NCBI RefSeq assembly: GCF_000270305.1
Contig: NC_015737.1
Span: forward strand, 1 to 64,000
DNA length: 64,000 bases
From: Clostridium sp. SY8519
GTDB taxonomy: Bacteria; Bacillota; Clostridia; Lachnospirales; Lachnospiraceae
Direction of reading: 5' to 3'
The notes under the pieces: model-generated
The model's input: only the letters and a program-made list of their open reading frames with translations
The model's database searches: none
Told to the model about the DNA's origin: nothing
Program-made: the position numbers and the translations under genes
In this document: positions 48,918-56,792 of the stretch, piece after piece
How positions within the stretch are numbered: position 1 is the stretch's first letter
How the letters are laid out: each line of letters opens with the position of its first letter

Positions 48918-49352
48918 ATGAAGATTTCAACAAGAGGACGCTATGCGCTTCGCATGATGCTGGATCTGGCGGAACACTACAGCGACGAATACATTTCATT
49001 AAAGGAGATCTCCAAACGTCAGGATATTTCCAAAAAATACATGGAACAGATCATCCCCATGCTGAACCAGGGACATCTGCTGCGTACCGCCAAAGGACAG
49101 CATGGCGGCTACCGCCTGGCCCGGCTTCCGCGGGAGATCACACTGCGTGAAGTTGTTTCCTGCGCGGAGGGCGGCATTAACATCATCGACTGCCTGGCAG
49201 ACGAGGTCAACCAGTGTCCCCGGGCCGAGACCTGCATGACCCTGCCGATCTGGGAAGGCTTGAACAAAACAATCAATGATTACCTGGAGTCCTACACTCT
49301 GCAGGATATCCTGGACCGCCAGGCCAGTGACATGGGAACCTATGTCATTTAA
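48918..49352 (+). CDS. Rrf2/IscR-family regulator
   Basis: A 144-residue regulator with an N-terminal winged helix (STRGRYALRMMLDLAEH start, KEISKRQDISKKYMEQI near residues 30-46). Three cysteines near residues 94, 102 and 108 (DCLADEVNQC, ETC) resemble the Fe-S ligands of IscR, although the first spacing is longer than in IscR. CymR, the cysteine regulator of Bacillus, lacks these cysteines. Because it is divergent from cysK, control of cysteine or Fe-S metabolism is likely. GGAGG is 11 bases upstream of ATG at 48918; the longer form from 48852 is unsupported. Confidence 0.9.
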   Translation: MKISTRGRYALRMMLDLAEHYSDEYISLKEISKRQDISKKYMEQIIPMLNQGHLLRTAKGQHGGYRLARLPREITLREVVSCAEGGINIIDCLADEVNQCPRAETCMTLPIWEGLNKTINDYLESYTLQDILDRQASDMGTYVI

Positions 49353-49404
49353 CAGCATCCAGCCACGGACTGAACGCTGCACTGACGGAAAAAGGCATCG
49401 ACTG

Positions 49405-49453
49405 AAAAAGCACTGCCGCGAAAGAATTTCTTTCTTCCGCGGCAGTGCTTTTT
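49405..49453. terminator. Bidirectional terminator, Rrf2 gene / arginase-like gene
   Basis: AAAAAGCACTGCCGCG (49405-49420) and CGCGGCAGTGCTTTTT (49438-49453) form a perfect 16-bp stem with A/T runs on both sides. The genes are convergent. The stem overlaps the stop codon of the minus-strand gene. Confidence 0.95.
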
Positions 49454-50225
49454 ACCGTTTTTCCTGTCTGGCTGACGCCTGAAACCATTCCATGATCTGC
49501 CGATTCACATGGTCACTGGCAAGAATAGTGCCGGCAGCGGCCTGTTCCGGATCCGGCTCCCCGCAGACATCCATTCCACAGATGGGCCTCTTCTGCCGGG
49601 CCAGTTCCAGAACCGCCAGCAGTTCTTCCATGGTCATGGTCCCCTGATCCCAGTCTGTTTCCAGGACGGATGGCGCCAGCACATCCTTATCCACGGAAAC
49701 ATACAGCAGCCTGTCGGAACTGTCCGGCTCTGCTTCCAGCCACCGGCTATCTGCCAGCGCCTCTGCTGCCGTCAGCATCTGATACACGCCTTCGCATTCC
49801 GGATCAACCGAAGATTTCAGCTCCGGATCCGCCCCTACCAGAAAGACCCGCCGCAGATCCCCGTTTGTCTGTATACTGTCAAGGATCCAGGATCCGCAGC
49901 TTAAGATATCTCCGAATGCCGGCCGCTGCATATCTGTGTGATGATCAAAGACGAGCAGGTCAAAGGGTTCCTGTATTTTTTCTGTCCAGAATCCGGTCAG
50001 ATAGTGATAATTGCCGGAATCCAGATAATGCAGCCCTTCGGCCGGGCAGTCCGCCATCCGGCGGCGGATCCGGTCTGCCGCCTCGTCCGAGCAGTATCCT
50101 CTGGTTCCGGAAATATCCTTCAGTTCCATCCGGGAACCGGCCTGCTTCCAGAACTCCTCCCGGTCATAGATACCGGTCAGATTCATCAGAATCACCGGCA
50201 TGGGCATCTGTTTCTCCTTTTCCAT
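49452..50225 (-). CDS. Arginase-fold (ureohydrolase-like) protein
   Basis: A 257-residue protein with remnants of all the manganese-binding motifs of arginases: GNYHYLTGF (motif with the first His), FDHHTDM (compare DAHxD), SVDKDVL (compare SxDxDxxDP), and GMDVCGEPDP near the end. It is shorter than arginases (about 300 residues) and the motifs deviate, so the substrate may differ. The ATG at 50225 follows GGGAGAG. It is the last gene of the Mo-oxidoreductase operon, 49 bases after the AsrB-like gene, and may process a substrate or product of that system. Confidence 0.7.
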   Translation of the reverse strand: MEKEKQMPMPVILMNLTGIYDREEFWKQAGSRMELKDISGTRGYCSDEAADRIRRRMADCPAEGLHYLDSGNYHYLTGFWTEKIQEPFDLLVFDHHTDMQRPAFGDILSCGSWILDSIQTNGDLRRVFLVGADPELKSSVDPECEGVYQMLTAAEALADSRWLEAEPDSSDRLLYVSVDKDVLAPSVLETDWDQGTMTMEELLAVLELARQKRPICGMDVCGEPDPEQAAAGTILASDHVNRQIMEWFQASARQEKR

Positions 50226-50274
50226 GAATGCATTCTCTCCCTGCCGCGGCACCGCTGCGGCTGGTTTGCACCGA

Positions 50275-51069
50275 TCAGTCGATGAGGCGGCCTTTTGTAT
50301 CTTTGTAATTAAACACCGGTCCTTCCAGGCATACATAGGTGTCATTAATCTTGCAGTGACCGCATTTGCCGACACCGCATGACATCTTGCGCTCAAAGGA
50401 AACCCAGATTTTGTCCTCCCGGGCACCGTTTTTCAGACATTCCAGCGCTGAAAAATGCATCATCACCGGCGGCCCCACAATGACAATATTATAGTCTTCG
50501 AAGGAACGGATGGGCACTTTGCCGATATGCGCCGTCACCATGCCGGTTTCATAGCCTTCTTCCACTTCGTTGTCCAGGGTCACGATCATGCGAAATCTGG
50601 ATTTGAACTTATTGATCTCTTCTTTAAACAATACCGCATCTTTGTTCTTAAATCCAGCGATAACAGTTACTGATTTGCAGACTTCCGGATGATCATAGAA
50701 ATGATTGATCAGCGTCATTACCGGAGACATGCCGGTTCCGCCGCAGATAATCAGCAGATCCTTGTTTTCAAACTTTTCCGCCGGAAAATGATTGCCGTAA
50801 GGCCCCCGCAGGAAAATGCTGCGTCCCGGCTCCAGCCGGAAAATCTCCTGGGTCAGCATCCCCACATTGCGGATGGTAAATTCCACGTATCCCGGTCCCT
50901 TTCCGCTGGCGGAAATCGGCGCCTCTCCCACCTTCGGAAGAGACAGCATGAAGAACTGTCCGTAATCCGGTTCCACATCACAGGAAACCCGGAAGGTATA
51001 TTCCGTTTCGGTATGTTTCAGCACATTTAAAATCTTGTGCGGCGTCGGAAGTAATATATTCTTGCTCAT
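50275..51069 (-). CDS. AsrB-like NAD(P)H/FAD oxidoreductase subunit
   Basis: A 264-residue flavoprotein of the ferredoxin-NADP reductase fold. An FAD domain comes first (about 1-95), then an NAD(P)-binding domain with ICGGTGMSP near 107. The C-terminus has four cysteines (CGVGKCGHCKIND...VC) for a [2Fe-2S] cluster. In anaerobic sulfite reductase AsrABC this subunit takes electrons from NAD(P)H and passes them to AsrA. Here there is no AsrC; the operon instead contains a Mo enzyme. It starts 88 bases after the fusion gene ends. ATG at 51069 follows GGAG with ideal spacing. Confidence 0.88.
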   Translation of the reverse strand: MSKNILLPTPHKILNVLKHTETEYTFRVSCDVEPDYGQFFMLSLPKVGEAPISASGKGPGYVEFTIRNVGMLTQEIFRLEPGRSIFLRGPYGNHFPAEKFENKDLLIICGGTGMSPVMTLINHFYDHPEVCKSVTVIAGFKNKDAVLFKEEINKFKSRFRMIVTLDNEVEEGYETGMVTAHIGKVPIRSFEDYNIVIVGPPVMMHFSALECLKNGAREDKIWVSFERKMSCGVGKCGHCKINDTYVCLEGPVFNYKDTKGRLID

Positions 51070-51157
51070 GGTATGCTCCATTCCGCCGCCCTTCTGGCGG
51101 CCTGTTCTGTTTCCGTCCCGTCTGCCGGCATCCCCGCCGGCGCGGCTGTCCGGTCTA

Positions 51158-53026
51158 TTATTCCTCTGTCTTTTCCTGCTGCAGGTTCACACGGGCTGCC
51201 TGAGCCGAATCAAATACCCAGGAATTTGCCTGGGCCGCTTCTTCTTCCTGGCGGGCCTTCCGCTCTGCCTTGATCGCTTCCACCCCGTCATGGAGCCGGT
51301 TTACCGTATCAATAAAGGAAATATCCTCCGGACACCGTGTGGTGCATCTTCCGCAGCCCACACACATATGATCGCTGCCGCCAAAGCGTTTTCTGTAATC
51401 GTAGGTCTTGTGCATGGCTTTAAACCGCATCATTTTATCCGGTTTCGGCCGGTCAATATGACCGCCTGCCGTTTTGGAAAACTCCGGCAGCATGCAGGAG
51501 GACCAAACCCTGCGCCGCTGTCCGTTCAGGCTGTTTTCCTCATCCAGGAAATCCACCGTTTCAAAACAGCTGCAGGTCGGACATACCGCATTGCATCCGC
51601 CGCAGCTGATGCACTGGTCATTATACTCCTTCCAGAAGGGCAGGTCGTTGATCTCCTGCATCATGCAGGGATCATCGATGTCCGGTACCCGCATTTTTTT
51701 CCGGTTTTCCTGAATAAACCGCGGTTCATAACTGCAGGCTTCCTCTCCTTCAAAGAATTCGAAGAATTCCGCGTCTGCCACCTGCACCTCAATAAATCCC
51801 TTGACCCAGGCCGGCTTCTGCTCCTCCCCGCCGTTCGGGTCAGTACCGTTCTGATTTCCCAGGCTCACTGCCATACTGTAATGGGACGTCTGATTCGACC
51901 CCATCGAAGCACAGCAGCAGTTTTCCCAGCTTTCCGGGCATTCCAGCAGAACAAACCGGACTTTTTCCCGCAGCCGCTCATAATAGACGTCCGAATTGCC
52001 GCCGTTTGCCAGAAACATATTGTCCAGCCGTCTGGTTCCCTCAATATCACAGGGACGGGCGAAAATAATGATTCCTTTCGGGTCATTATTCAGATTCTCC
52101 ACGATACTGTCTTCCCGGAACCGGAAAATCGTCTGGGAAATCGGATAATACACTTCCTTCGGTGAAAAATCCGACTGCTCGCTGTTGACGATCTCATCGA
52201 TGGAATTCAGTTCCTGATAACGGATGACAGAACTTCCGTCACTGCGGTAGCGGCCGGGAACCCGCTTCGGGCCATAGATATTGTAGTCATTTTTCAGCCG
52301 GTCCACAATCTGATCCAGCGTTCTGCGGCTGACCAGGTAGCTGCGCTTTTCATTGCTTCTGGCCTTCAGTTCGGAAATCATGGTCTCAAGCAGGAAACTG
52401 TCGAACTGAATGAATCCGGTGGTCAGCTGACCTACCATGCGGTAAAACTCCGTATCCGCATACCGCTTAATGTCCAGACAGAATTCCGGAATCCAGTTCA
52501 GAAGATGGCGGTTCAGGAAGCCCCGCTGTTCTTCCAGGCCAAAGAGCTGCTCGGTATGGTGACAGGTTTCGTCACACAGAAATGCCATATACTCCAGCTC
52601 AATGGCGATATGATCTTCCATCAGACCATCCTGCATATTGCCCAGTTCCAGTCCTTTATCCCGGTACAGCTGGCTTACCTCACTCCAGGCATCCTGCATC
52701 ATAATACGCTTCGGACTGGTATACACTGATTCATAAGGAAAGGCCGCTTCTCCCTCGGCGCGTCCCGCCCCCAGGAAGGTACTGGCAAAGTCCGCTGCCA
52801 GATCGTCCAGCGATTCTCCCATGTCATATTTGAAATATTCGTTCAGCCGGATTACCGCGTCCTGCAGTTCCGTAATGGAGGTCACATCCAGATCTTCCTG
52901 AAATTTCACATGCTTTAACTGCTCGTAAAATTCCTGGTCCACCTCCCGCTCAAACAGGCGGGCAAAAAAACGGTAGAGCTTTTCCCGGTTGCGCATCAGT
53001 CTGTAGATATCAAAACGATCACTCAT
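51158..53026 (-). CDS. TorD-like chaperone fused to AsrA-like ferredoxin subunit
   Basis: A 622-residue two-part protein. Residues 10-215 resemble TorD/NarJ-type chaperones for molybdoenzymes (ADFASTFLGAG; FPYESVYTSPKRIMMQDAW; EDHIAIELEYMAFLC). From about residue 225 it is AsrA: a substrate-free 4Fe-4S protein (YPISQTIFRFRE; FARPCDIEGTRRLDNMFL), with two [4Fe-4S] motifs, CISCGGCNAVCP near 472 and CVGCGRCTTRCP near 555. The fusion places a maturation chaperone and an electron-transfer subunit on one chain. It overlaps the end of the ferredoxin gene by eight bases. I am not aware of this fusion as a described architecture. Confidence 0.82.
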   Translation of the reverse strand: MSDRFDIYRLMRNREKLYRFFARLFEREVDQEFYEQLKHVKFQEDLDVTSITELQDAVIRLNEYFKYDMGESLDDLAADFASTFLGAGRAEGEAAFPYESVYTSPKRIMMQDAWSEVSQLYRDKGLELGNMQDGLMEDHIAIELEYMAFLCDETCHHTEQLFGLEEQRGFLNRHLLNWIPEFCLDIKRYADTEFYRMVGQLTTGFIQFDSFLLETMISELKARSNEKRSYLVSRRTLDQIVDRLKNDYNIYGPKRVPGRYRSDGSSVIRYQELNSIDEIVNSEQSDFSPKEVYYPISQTIFRFREDSIVENLNNDPKGIIIFARPCDIEGTRRLDNMFLANGGNSDVYYERLREKVRFVLLECPESWENCCCASMGSNQTSHYSMAVSLGNQNGTDPNGGEEQKPAWVKGFIEVQVADAEFFEFFEGEEACSYEPRFIQENRKKMRVPDIDDPCMMQEINDLPFWKEYNDQCISCGGCNAVCPTCSCFETVDFLDEENSLNGQRRRVWSSCMLPEFSKTAGGHIDRPKPDKMMRFKAMHKTYDYRKRFGGSDHMCVGCGRCTTRCPEDISFIDTVNRLHDGVEAIKAERKARQEEEAAQANSWVFDSAQAARVNLQQEKTEE

Positions 53027-53657
53027 AATATTTTTTTCCTCCTTTTCCGAAGGATACCACGTCCAGTTCCTGCGGGAGGATATCCTGCCATGCCGCATGT
53101 TTCAGAATATAGCGCGCGGAGGGATGATTTCCGAAATCCTGGAACTGGAAGACATGATCCTCTCCCGCTTCTGCCAGAAGTCTGGAAACTTCACTGTCCG
53201 GATCATTGACATCCCCGTAATGCAGCGCCTTTCCGCTGCAGTTTTTCACGCAGGCCGGTTCTTCTCCGTTCGCCCGTTCCTGAAAGCAAATGGTGCATTT
53301 ATCCATATTATTCCTTGCTTCGCTAAAGGTGTTCGCATGATACGGGCAGGCATTGTTGCAGCTGTGGCAGCCGATGCACTTCTCCCGGTCGATTTTCACG
53401 ACACCGTCGCTTTCATTTTTATAGATCGCCCCGGTGGGACATACCCGGGCACAGACCGGTTCCTCGCACTGCTGGCACATGGTGGGAAGAAAATACATTT
53501 CAAGATTCGGATAGGTTCCGGTGGGACCTACCTTCCGTACTTTGATCCGGTCCGATCCCAGGGGTGTGCCGTTTTCCATCTTGCAGGCCACCTGGCATCC
53601 CTTGCAGCCAATGCAGCGATCCAATTCAACTACAAACGCTAACTGTTTCTTTCTCAT
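53019..53657 (-). CDS. Four-cluster ferredoxin-like subunit (DmsB/NrfC type)
   Basis: A 212-residue electron-transfer protein with four [4Fe-4S] motifs: CIGCKGCQVACK near residue 15, CQQCEEPVCARVCP near 61, CIGCHSCNNACP near 94, and CTICFQERANGEEPAC near 121. It is the usual small subunit of DMSO-reductase-family enzymes. No Tat signal or membrane anchor is present. It lies 24 bases after the Mo enzyme gene and overlaps the TorD-AsrA gene by eight bases. Confidence 0.95.
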   Translation of the reverse strand: MRKKQLAFVVELDRCIGCKGCQVACKMENGTPLGSDRIKVRKVGPTGTYPNLEMYFLPTMCQQCEEPVCARVCPTGAIYKNESDGVVKIDREKCIGCHSCNNACPYHANTFSEARNNMDKCTICFQERANGEEPACVKNCSGKALHYGDVNDPDSEVSRLLAEAGEDHVFQFQDFGNHPSARYILKHAAWQDILPQELDVVSFGKGGKKYYE

Positions 53658-53681
53658 TCTGCTGCTCCTTCTTATCTATCT

Positions 53682-56483
53682 CTATTCCTGCATTCCGTCG
53701 TTCCGGCACAGATACTCCGGTATTCTCGCTGAAACCGCGCGTTTCTTCCTGCTTTTTTTCTGTCCGGCAGTGCCTCCGCCGACAGATTTTTTCTTTTCAC
53801 TGTCATCTCCGGGCGCAGGCAGAGGGGTCGGGTCCGAAGGCTGCGCAAGCCATGCCTTGAAGTCCTGCGGCCGCTTCCAGATCCCTTCCGGCGCGCTTTC
53901 CGACGGATAGACCTTCACCAGAAAGCCGCGAAGGGTATAGGTTCCCACCACATCATTAAACGGCGCGTCCGCCTTTGTCAGTACATTGACATTCATTTCT
54001 TTCCATCCGTGGGTCGGGCTGTTTAACGTCTCCGGATTCCAGAAACGTTCCATGTATACGGTACCCGGTTTGATGCCCTCGGTGACGGAAACCACCGTGC
54101 GGATTCTGCCACGCTGGGATTCCACCCAGGCCCACTGGCCGTCTTCCAGGCCATAACGCTCCGCATCCGCCGGATACATCCACAGTTCCGGAATTGGATA
54201 GATTTCCCGCAGCCATGCCACATTCCGCAGTGTATTATGATGGAAAAACGGTACACGGCCGCCGGTCATAACCAAAGGATATTCCTGTGCGATTCCTTCT
54301 TTATCTCTGGGACTCTCGTAAGGCTCCATGTAATAGGGAAGCGGATCATAGTCCACCGATGCCGGCGGAAGTTCGCATTTCGCAAACGGCTTGCCGGTTC
54401 GTCCCAGTTCGATCATGCTCTCCAGGTACAGCTCGCATTTCCGGGAAGGCGTCTGAAATCCCTGCGGCTTTCCGGTCTTCGGATCCGTCTTTTTGTAGAC
54501 GTAATACTCTTTCCACTCTTCCTTCGGCATATAAGTATACGGTGTCTTTTCCTTCAGTTCGTCAAATGTCAGGCCGATTCTGCCCAGGAAATGATCCCAC
54601 AGATCGGTCACTTTGTCCCAGTAGGGAAGGTTTTTGCCCATAAATTCCGGATCAAAGGCCCGTTTGCAGTCCTCATCCCCCAGTTCCGCACATTTTCTGG
54701 CCAGATCTGACCAGATCTGCGTTTCATCCTTGGTTTCCCACAAATGCGTCACTGCCTGACGCGCGCAGAGGGTGTTGCAGGTTTCTACGATCATATCGGT
54801 CTCCAGCCACTCTTCCGTAGGCAGAAGAATGTCTGCGTAAGCCGAAAATGAAGTAGGATACATATACATGTGAACAATAAAATCCAGCTCATCGATTACA
54901 CGCTTTACCTTGTTGCTGTCTGCCAACGCTGCCATCTTATTGCCGGAACGGTCGATCCATACCCGCGGCTTATAGGGCTTGCCGGTCAGGACCGCATCCA
55001 GCACACTGCTGATATGTCCCGCGTACCAGATATGCAGTCCCTTGTATTCAATGCCGCCCAGCCGTTTTTTCAGCTGTTCATCCGGAAGCAGATCCGCCGC
55101 AATGGGCACCGGATAATTGGGCATATCAAAGACGCCGCTGGTCTTAAACCGCTGCATCAGCGCACCCGGACGCTCTACATTGCCCATCAGAAGATCCAGG
55201 ATCGCGGTACACATGGCTGCCTGCTCCGAGTTAGGGGTCTGATCCGTGGATACGCCGATGGCGATTCCGCTTGGGGTATTCTCCGCGTAAAGACGGATCG
55301 CCTTCTCAATCGCCTCCGCATCCAGCTCACAGATATCAGCCGCTTTTTCCAGCGTATATTCCTCTACCCGCTCCCACAGCTGCTCAAATGCCGGGCGGTA
55401 AGTTTTTCCGTCAATCTCATAGGTTCCGCGCAGCGCAGGCTGCAGGGATTCATCATAAGGATATGCCATCGGTCTGGCGGAACCCGTCTTTTCATCCCAT
55501 ACCATAAACGTATCCGGCACATCCGGGTCATCACTCCGCTCTGCCCGCAGCAGAAGTTTGCTTTCCACATCCACCAGATAGGGCAGATTCGTCCAGCGAA
55601 GCACGAAATCCTCATCGTACAGCTTCTCTTCCAGGATAAACCGGATCCAGGCCATCATCAGCGCCACATCCGTACCCGGGCGAACCGGCAGCCATACATC
55701 TGCCTTGGCTGCGTCCGGCGTCAGACGCGGATCGATCACCACGGTCTGCACCCCTTTGGCCCGCAGATCCACCACTGCTCCGCCGCCGCTGGCCGGGCAG
55801 GAATAAGAGGGATCCGTTCCCCACAGCACCAGTGTTTTGATGGGAGTATTTTCTGTATCGTAGAGTTCCAGGGAATTGGAATCCGCAATACTGGGATCCA
55901 CACCGCCATACATCATTGTGTATGCCAGCACCCGGGGCAGATAGCACTGCGCGCAGCCGGGCTCAAACCAGTTCGGCGTTCCGAAAATATTGCAGAACCG
56001 GGCAATGCTCCAGATCTCCGGATTGCCGCCGCCTCCGGTGGAACAGAAAACCGCCTCTGCACCGTAGTTTTTCTTGGTGTCGATCAGCTTGCGGGCAATG
56101 ATTTCCAGCGCTTTGTCCCAGGAGATTCTGCGCCATTTGCCCTCTCCCCGCTTGCCGACACGCAGCATCGGATACTTGTTTCGATTCGGATGATACAGTG
56201 CCTGAATGCCGGACAGGCCCTTTGCGCACATCCGGCCTTTGCTCATTTTATCCGCCGGATCTCCTTCCAGCTTTACCACCCGCCCGTTTTTTACGGTAGC
56301 GATTACGCCGCAGTTGGCAATGCATGCCCTGCAGCAGGTTTTGATCTTTTTGACTTCATTCTTCGGTGCTTCCGCATTGAAATCCCGGTGGAGAAAGTGT
56401 CTGCCCACTTCTACGGATTCATTGATGCCCTCTACTTTCGTGGCCTCGAAAAAATCCTGATATCTGTATGCCGGTCTTCCCAT
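53682..56483 (-). CDS. Molybdopterin oxidoreductase, DMSO-reductase family, cytoplasmic
   Basis: A 933-residue catalytic subunit. The N-terminal [4Fe-4S] motif is CCRACIANCG near residue 52 with a later Cys in GRMCAKGLSG near 87. Molybdopterin-binding and dinucleotide-binding domains follow (GTPNWFEPGCAQCYLP near 185; VLWGTDPSYS near 233). The cysteines in GCAQC are good candidates for the Mo ligand, a property of polysulfide/thiosulfate/nitrate/formate-type enzymes. There is no Tat signal, so the enzyme is cytoplasmic. The last 50 residues are an odd Pro/Gly/Lys-rich basic tail. Substrate unknown; catechol-dehydroxylase, thiosulfate and N-oxide chemistry are all possible. First gene of the operon. 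Confidence 0.93.
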   Translation of the reverse strand: MGRPAYRYQDFFEATKVEGINESVEVGRHFLHRDFNAEAPKNEVKKIKTCCRACIANCGVIATVKNGRVVKLEGDPADKMSKGRMCAKGLSGIQALYHPNRNKYPMLRVGKRGEGKWRRISWDKALEIIARKLIDTKKNYGAEAVFCSTGGGGNPEIWSIARFCNIFGTPNWFEPGCAQCYLPRVLAYTMMYGGVDPSIADSNSLELYDTENTPIKTLVLWGTDPSYSCPASGGGAVVDLRAKGVQTVVIDPRLTPDAAKADVWLPVRPGTDVALMMAWIRFILEEKLYDEDFVLRWTNLPYLVDVESKLLLRAERSDDPDVPDTFMVWDEKTGSARPMAYPYDESLQPALRGTYEIDGKTYRPAFEQLWERVEEYTLEKAADICELDAEAIEKAIRLYAENTPSGIAIGVSTDQTPNSEQAAMCTAILDLLMGNVERPGALMQRFKTSGVFDMPNYPVPIAADLLPDEQLKKRLGGIEYKGLHIWYAGHISSVLDAVLTGKPYKPRVWIDRSGNKMAALADSNKVKRVIDELDFIVHMYMYPTSFSAYADILLPTEEWLETDMIVETCNTLCARQAVTHLWETKDETQIWSDLARKCAELGDEDCKRAFDPEFMGKNLPYWDKVTDLWDHFLGRIGLTFDELKEKTPYTYMPKEEWKEYYVYKKTDPKTGKPQGFQTPSRKCELYLESMIELGRTGKPFAKCELPPASVDYDPLPYYMEPYESPRDKEGIAQEYPLVMTGGRVPFFHHNTLRNVAWLREIYPIPELWMYPADAERYGLEDGQWAWVESQRGRIRTVVSVTEGIKPGTVYMERFWNPETLNSPTHGWKEMNVNVLTKADAPFNDVVGTYTLRGFLVKVYPSESAPEGIWKRPQDFKAWLAQPSDPTPLPAPGDDSEKKKSVGGGTAGQKKSRKKRAVSARIPEYLCRNDGMQE

Positions 56484-56506
56484 AATCCGCCTCTCCTTCC
56501 GCAAAA

Positions 56507-56565
56507 ATTCGCAAGCATAAGAATCTGTGCAACCGGTGTTTCGGTGAAAAATTCAGCTTGCGAAT
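56507..56565 (-). promoter_or_regulatory. Structured leader before the Mo-oxidoreductase gene
   Basis: The transcript is predicted to start near 56597. Between it and the ribosome site (AGGAG) the sequence ATTCGCAAGC (56507-56516) pairs perfectly with GCTTGCGAAT (56556-56565), enclosing 39 bases. The stem ends about 10 bases upstream of the ribosome site. A perfect 10-bp palindrome TGGTATACCA lies at 56571-56580. This could be a regulatory RNA structure or a protein-binding site. It does not obviously match the Moco riboswitch. Confidence 0.45.
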
Positions 56566-56603
56566 ACTCTTGGTATACCATTGGTTTTTCTCTTTTCGAA
56601 ATA

Positions 56604-56632
56604 ATGATACCATACAGAAAACGGTATTTCAA
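56604..56632 (-). promoter_or_regulatory. Promoter of the Mo-oxidoreductase operon
   Basis: TTGAAA (56627-56632), 17 bases, TATCAT (56604-56609) on the minus strand. The leader is about 115 bases. Confidence 0.75.
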
Positions 56633-56687
56633 CAAATCAGAGCCGAATCTGAATTTCTGTGAAGATGGTACAATTTTTGCAAAAATG

Positions 56688-56739
56688 TTTGTGAAAATGC
56701 GTGTGGCGGTTTTCCGCTCCTTTGTGAAATGACGTGTGG
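56688..56739. promoter_or_regulatory. Tandem operator-like repeats upstream of the Mo promoter
   Basis: Two near-identical 19-bp sequences (TTTGTGAAAATGCGTGTGG at 56688-56706; TTTGTGAAATGACGTGTGG at 56721-56739) are spaced 33 bases apart. A weaker third copy (TGTGAAGATGGT) starts near 56658. The period is about three helical turns. They lie 55-110 bases upstream of the -35 box, where activator sites are expected. Confidence 0.55.
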
Positions 56740-56792
56740 TTTGAGAAAAAAATTTGTTCACGATGCTGAAGGGAACCCCTGGGGGGGACTCC

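Noticed and set aside
49452..56483. Dissimilatory sulfite reductase operon (asrABC)
   Set aside because: AsrA- and AsrB-like parts are present, but there is no AsrC with siroheme motifs; the catalytic subunit is a Mo enzyme.
56483..56600. Moco riboswitch
   Set aside because: The leader is structured and precedes a Mo enzyme, but I could not match the conserved motif; kept only as an unassigned structured leader.
54870..56732. A 620-codon plus-strand open frame opposite the Mo-oxidoreductase
   Set aside because: It runs antisense to a clearly conserved enzyme, has no ribosome site and an implausible His/Arg/Cys-rich composition. It is a frame shadow.
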